From NCBI GenBank assembly GCA_036925085.1, contig JAUPFP010000004.1:6152001-6216000 (forward strand): a DNA stretch of 64,000 bases, in the 5' to 3' direction. The stretch comes from Brachycybe producta (lineage: Eukaryota; Arthropoda; Diplopoda; Playtdesmida; Andrognathidae). The notes under the pieces were generated by a model that saw nothing but the letters and a program-made list of their open reading frames with translations, was not told the DNA's origin and did no database searches. The position numbers were made by a program, and so were the translations under genes. Shown here piece by piece: positions 59,807 through 64,000 of this stretch (position 1 is the stretch's first letter; every line of letters begins with the position of its first letter).

Positions 59807-61185
59807 GTTCTACATATACATTACGTGTACATTTTCTAATACTACAAATTTTAATATATTTAAAACAATGATGCATATTTAAAAGAAAGATTTAAAACGA
59901 AGTTTTGTAAGCCATAATGTTTTGATTAAATTGAAAATTGATTATTTTTTTTTTCTAAAAACAATTCTCGATTTTTTTTTATTGTTCCTACTCTTGGTAA
60001 TGTTAATATTGCTTGTTTTTATTTAAAAAGAAGTCTGGCATTCATGCAGAGATTGTTGAAGATTGCATGGGTCTGCATATAAACCTAATTATGCTTATAG
60101 CTCCGAGTTAAACATTACTGAGATTGCGCAATTTTGGACGTTATTAAACGTTATATACAAGTTGCATCATGTACATGATTTAGGCTAATAAAAAAAGACC
60201 AAAATGAAATGAATAAGCCAGTATGGATTCAGTCATTGTGAATGTGTGTATATATAGGGAAATAGAGAGAGAAGGAGAGGGAGGGAGAAAGTGTAACAGT
60301 TTCTCTGTTAAGGTTATGTTACTATGTAATTGCTGTTCATCTGGGAAACAACAACAACAACATGAAGGAGAAAAAAAAAGAACAATACACTCATGCATGG
60401 CCACAGACCAGAGGGAGTAGAAATGGCCTATAGGGCACACACCAAGCTGAGGTTAATTGTGCATGTAACCCAATTAATGTCTTCTTAATGGCGTTCTTTG
60501 CTTGGTTTTTAAGATGGGGCTAGTCGTGCATGCATATTCTTCTGCTTCTACAGAAAAGGGGAAAAAAAAGGGAGGGAGGGTGGGGTCTATAGGTCTATGT
60601 CACTCACTGCATATTGGATTAATGCAGTTTTTTTTTTTTTGCAATAAAATTTCTTTTTTAAAAAAAGATACGTATTGCAATAACTAAACTGGTTATGTAA
60701 ATTAAAGGGTGATCAATAAAATGGTAGATTTAGCCTGCAATTTCTGGTCAGTTATTTTTTTTTTGTAGTATGTGTACAATAATTATACCTGGGTTATGAT
60801 TTATACCTGGTTCTATTGGACCAGATTAGGTGTGTGATAATCATGTGACCTTTGCTTCTGTAAATGTAAAAGGAGTATCGTATAGTATCAAACGTAATTG
60901 TGTTTGACCGGAAAGAAATTGAAACCGTGAAATTTGACAGTTGTACATGTTGTGCCTTATAGAGATTTTTTTCTTTTCGAAGGACCAGTCTTATTTTTTT
61001 TTTGAGCCAGACTTCTAAAGAAACCTACTTGAACATTGAGCATGTTCGACATAAATAGTAGCCTAACCCCATAAAGTCAACCTGTTCAATCGAATTTCTT
61101 GTAATCTGAAAAGGAACACATGTTAGTGGTGTTGGCAAACACAATATAAGGACTTCTAGATCAATGATGACACTTGAAGTGAAAC
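59807..61185. other. Unassigned sequence
   Basis: No supported gene or paired repeat. Confidence 0.4.
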
Positions 61186-61280
61186 TCATTTTGATTTTAA
61201 TCTGAAGAAGACGAAGAACAAAAAACAATGGTGTAAAAACAACATTCTACACAGATTTAAAGCATTTGCTTTACTTGTTG

Positions 61281-61460
61281 ATTCATGGACATTATGAATG
61301 GTTGCTGATAAACGTTCAACATCTTGGTGTAATTTAGTAATGCTGTAGACTGGATGCACTACTAAGACAGATGCAACAATTTGTGAAAATTGTTCAAACC
61401 ATTGCGGTAATGTAAGTTTAAGGTGTAATGCACAATGTTTATATTTTGTGTTCGCTTCTC
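61281..61460 (-). CDS. Possible protein-coding exon, function unknown
   Basis: An open minus-strand frame spans 61186-61512. Its middle (REANTKYKHCALHLKLTLPQ through KLHQDVERLSATIHNVHEST) is free of low complexity, amphipathic, and unlike the artefact frames elsewhere. A possible donor (CAA|GTAAAG) follows residues HEST; a pyrimidine-rich stretch then ACAAAG precedes the start. I recognise no family. It could be chance, and no partner exon is identified. Confidence 0.2.
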
Positions 61461-61659
61461 TTTGTTTGTAAAGAGAAGAAGTAAGGACTTGTGTCAAGGT
61501 TGTGGTTTGCATCTTTGATTTGCATTAAAAGTGGTTCTACTTTGTTGAAAGACACTCTGCACATGTGCAGTAGTGAACGACCTGTAGGTCGTATAGACTT
61601 ATAGGTATACCTATTATAGGCTGATTGAGTTATTTCAGTTATCATTAACATCTATAAAG

Positions 61660-61892
61660 AGGCGACTGAATAAGTGCCAACTTGAACAAACGCTAAACTT
61701 AATAAGTGCTAATTTTTGGCTTTTATTCAGTTTGGCGTTTACGCAGTTTTTGACACTTAAGTTTGGTATTTAATCAGTTTTATACGCTCGTATGTTTGGC
61801 GTTCGTTAAATTTGACGCTTATTAAGTTTGGGATTTAATCAATTTTATGCTCGTATGTTTGTTCCATTTGGCGCTTATTCAGCGCCACACTG
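61660..61892. repeat. Word-repeat element, GCCAAACTGAATAA family
   Basis: Diverged copy of the 7264 family. It begins GGCGACTGAATAAGTGCC and ends GGCGCTTATTCAGCGCC. Words are in one orientation at the left (two units) and in the reverse orientation afterwards. Confidence 0.7.
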
Positions 61893-62702
61893 AAAAATAC
61901 ATGATCTTTGCTCAATGAGCCTTATGTGTAATTGGAAATTAGTAATTTGTAATTAGCATTTTACCTAAATTCATGGTAAATTGCTAATAAAACGTAATTG
62001 CCTTTTTTAAAAAAACTAAATTAAAGAGTAACCAAATGTATTGATTTGTTTTTAAATTGCAATCACTTTTAGAATTAGGTAGATTTTATCTATTCCAATC
62101 AAGATAAGGTTTTTTTTTATATACAAGTATTTTACCTTTTATCTTCTATACAATAAGTTAGTCAAACTGAGAAAGGCCTATTGTATCCCTCAAGTCTATT
62201 GTTAGATTGCGCCTATAGAGTCCAATGCTAAACTAAAATAATGCCATTATAAATTATGCAGTTTGTGATTATAAAGTAGAGCTATCTGGAGACTAGATTT
62301 ATTGGCGACCCTATTTCGAGCAAATAATTGAAGTTTCGAAACTTGTGTAGGAATGTAAAAAAAGGAACAAAAAGAGATCATTTATTGAGTATATTTATAA
62401 TGCACTAGTTCCGTTTTATACTATAGACCACCAATGTTAGGACTACAACTTCAAAAGGATGAATAAAAAATAAATGACTTTAATTTAAATTTCACAAACT
62501 ACAAATCTTTACATAATAAGAAAAAATGTTTTAGAAAAGAAAAGACAGAAAGCAGAACAATCAAATAACAAACTTCTGAAACAATTCAAAAAAAAAAAAC
62601 AACGCATAAAATACTAAATCATGGAATTAGAATATACATCTAGATCCATCTAAAGTGTAGAAATGGTAAAAGTATTGATAATTTCGAGCAATTATTTCAA
62701 GT
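61893..62702. other. Unassigned AT-rich sequence
   Basis: Nothing recognised. Confidence 0.4.
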
Positions 62703-63653
62703 GTACGTCTGCATCTTATAGAGACCCTTACCTCCGGAAATTTCTTGTCCAAACATTGTCAAGAATTATTCAATGATTACCAAAACGACATTTTTAAATT
62801 TAAAATAAGTCATTAGATATAGATGCTTTGCGATTTTTTGTCCAAAAAATACACGAAATAAAATGAAAACGATATATTTTAAATTAAGTTCGTTTTTTAT
62901 TTATTTCGTAATTAAATTTCGTTAATGGTTTGCGTTCTGCCAAAACGAAAAAAAATTAAAATAAAATACGAAAAACACATGTTTGGCTACAATTAAAACC
63001 TGAAACAAAACGTACCTATGTGCGTTACTAAAACCAGAAATGACGATGGCGGTAACAAGGGATGGAAATGGCAATAACAGGAACTAAATAAAGTCACAAT
63101 AAACAATTAAATAATTCATACCCACCCTTAACCTAACATCTGCAGCTTTTTGTTGAGCAAATTCAATACTTTCCTGGTGATTACATGTACTAATTTCTTC
63201 AAAGTATTTTATTGTTCGTTTGAAGTGGGAAAAAATGGCTGCTTTTTACTCAAAATGTCAACAAACGCGCATGCGCGACTTTTTTGTGGTAACGAAATAT
63301 AAGAAATCTTTCGTCACGAAAAAAAAATATAAGGACACTTGTAAAATTAGATTGAAAATTACGAAATAATTTTAAATATATCGTATTTTTAAATGTATTT
63401 CGTATTTTCTAACATTTCGTTTTGCAGTGCACAAAGCATCTATTTAATATAATTTAAAAAAATTAAAAATCAGTTGACTTCATATAAACGAACTTTATCA
63501 GATAGCTGCGGCACCAAACAACAGACATTGGCAACAAAAACCCCCAAAGTCTACTCCTCTACTCGAATTTTGTTCATGTTGTCACCAGCTCATATTACTT
63601 TGATTTTGACTATACCATGGATTTAATATTTGAATTATTTCACATGGAATTTC
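62703..63653 (+). repeat. Copy of the 54.3-kb element, interrupted
   Basis: 62703-62819 and 63443-63653 match 54278-54580 in order (TACCTCCGGAAATTTCTTG; CAGACATTGGCAACAAAA; AAAGTCTACTCCT; GTTGTCACCAGCTCA). The insertion at 62820-63442 splits it. Confidence 0.85.
62820..63442. mobile_element. Unknown DNA transposon with TAGATGCTTTG ends
   Basis: Ends TAGATGCTTTGCGATTTTTTG and, reversed, TAGATGCTTTGTGCACTGC; both are followed by ACGAAATA-rich sequence. The limits are confirmed by the uninterrupted copy at 54.3 kb. The target duplication has drifted (ATTAGATA and TTTAATAT). 623 bp, no long frame. Confidence 0.8.
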
Positions 63654-63712
63654 TGACTCTCATAAAAGGGGCGGAGCCAAAGAAATTCTGAAGCTGTCTA
63701 CAGATGCCTGTG
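63654..63712 (+). mobile_element. ACAGGC MITE, type C right end only
   Basis: CTCATAAAAGGGGCGGAGCC then AAAGAAATTCTGAAGCTGTC and GATGCCTGT. The left half is absent. Confidence 0.8.
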
Positions 63713-63720
63713 GTTTCACG

Positions 63721-63924
63721 ACAGGCAATTAGAAATCGAGACAAACAGAAGTTGGCTCCGCCCTTTTTATGACGACTGGCAACTTCTAATTGGTTTGTTG
63801 TGTGGTTCGACGTTGAAAAGGGCGGAGTATGTGACGTGAGACTACATAACCAACCAATTAGAAGTTGCTTTTGTCATAAAAGGGCGGAGCCAACTTCTGT
63901 TTGTCCCGAGTTCTAATTGCCTGT
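63721..63924. mobile_element. ACAGGCAATT MITE (type A)
   Basis: Near-complete palindrome. The flanks GGTTTCACG and GGTTTTCGCG are a likely drifted duplication. It lies 8 bp after the type C fragment. Confidence 0.9.
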
Positions 63925-64000
63925 GGTTTTCGCGTCAGATCGTTCCAGAGAGATATATAGATGTCGGTGCTTACAATATGGGCTGAAGTTGATAACATTT

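Noticed and set aside
59329-59876. 151- and 131-residue minus frames with Pro/His-rich sequence
   Set aside because: They are shadows of the RTE coding strand and its (GAT)n tail.

Overview
This 64 kb window is AT-rich nuclear DNA of an animal. Evidence: a gene with a metazoan-looking spliced layout, Tc1/mariner, hAT, PIF/Harbinger-like and Helitron elements, RTE and Jockey/CR1-like LINE ends, and long (TA)n tracts. A degenerate TTAGG block at 7465-7624 resembles the arthropod telomere word, but it lies inside a foldback repeat, so it only weakly suggests an arthropod. I cannot name the species and make no vertebrate claim.

One gene is well supported: a 219-residue RING-H2 plus coiled-coil protein of TRAIP/No-poles type at 43192-43851 (+). 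It has a likely non-coding first exon ending at 42084, an intron 42085-43159, and two AATAAA signals downstream. The 3' end of its reading frame is inverted-duplicated just after the stop, and a second long hairpin follows at once. A weak candidate exon lies on the minus strand near 61281-61460. Almost every other open frame is a shadow of simple repeats or transposons.

The rest is a dense mosaic of short non-autonomous transposons. Families with several copies here are: short Helitrons with a 3' hairpin and CTAG end (six copies: 6.9, 11.8, 12.2, 15.2, 31.0 and 52.4 kb); a palindromic ~205-bp MITE beginning ACAGGCAATTAGAAA (complete or partial at 28.1, 39.3, 44.6, 46.1, 46.6, 51.7, 58.4 and 63.7 kb) with related B and C forms at 40.4, 46.4, 48.3 and 63.7 kb; a ~300-bp TACCTTGTACACAC MITE with TWA target duplication (3.9, 9.6, 12.9, 29.2, 29.5 and 29.9 kb); several hAT families with 8-bp target duplications (1.4, 4.4, 15.9, 24.6 and 30.5 kb); an inverted double-3'-end Tc1 at 10.3-11.8 kb; and foldback elements whose arms are tandem 16-18 bp words (7.3, 27.2, 36.5 and 61.7 kb).

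Region by region: 0-10 kb has a foldback with a hAT inside it, a PIF-like MITE inside an older repeat, and the word-repeat foldback. 10-16.5 kb has the Tc1, three Helitrons and a nested hAT. 16.7-22.6 kb is mostly unassigned. 23.0-25.3 kb has a probable solo LTR and a hAT that carries only a BED-type zinc-finger reading frame. 27-31.5 kb has MITE clusters and a Helitron inside a hAT. 33-38.5 kb has foldbacks and LINE tails. 39-49 kb has the MITE cluster surrounding the RING gene. 50-64 kb has mariner, LINE and RTE remnants and several nested insertions. No CRISPR, rRNA or convincing tRNA was seen. Coordinates of repeat ends were read by eye and can be off by a few bases unless a target duplication is given.
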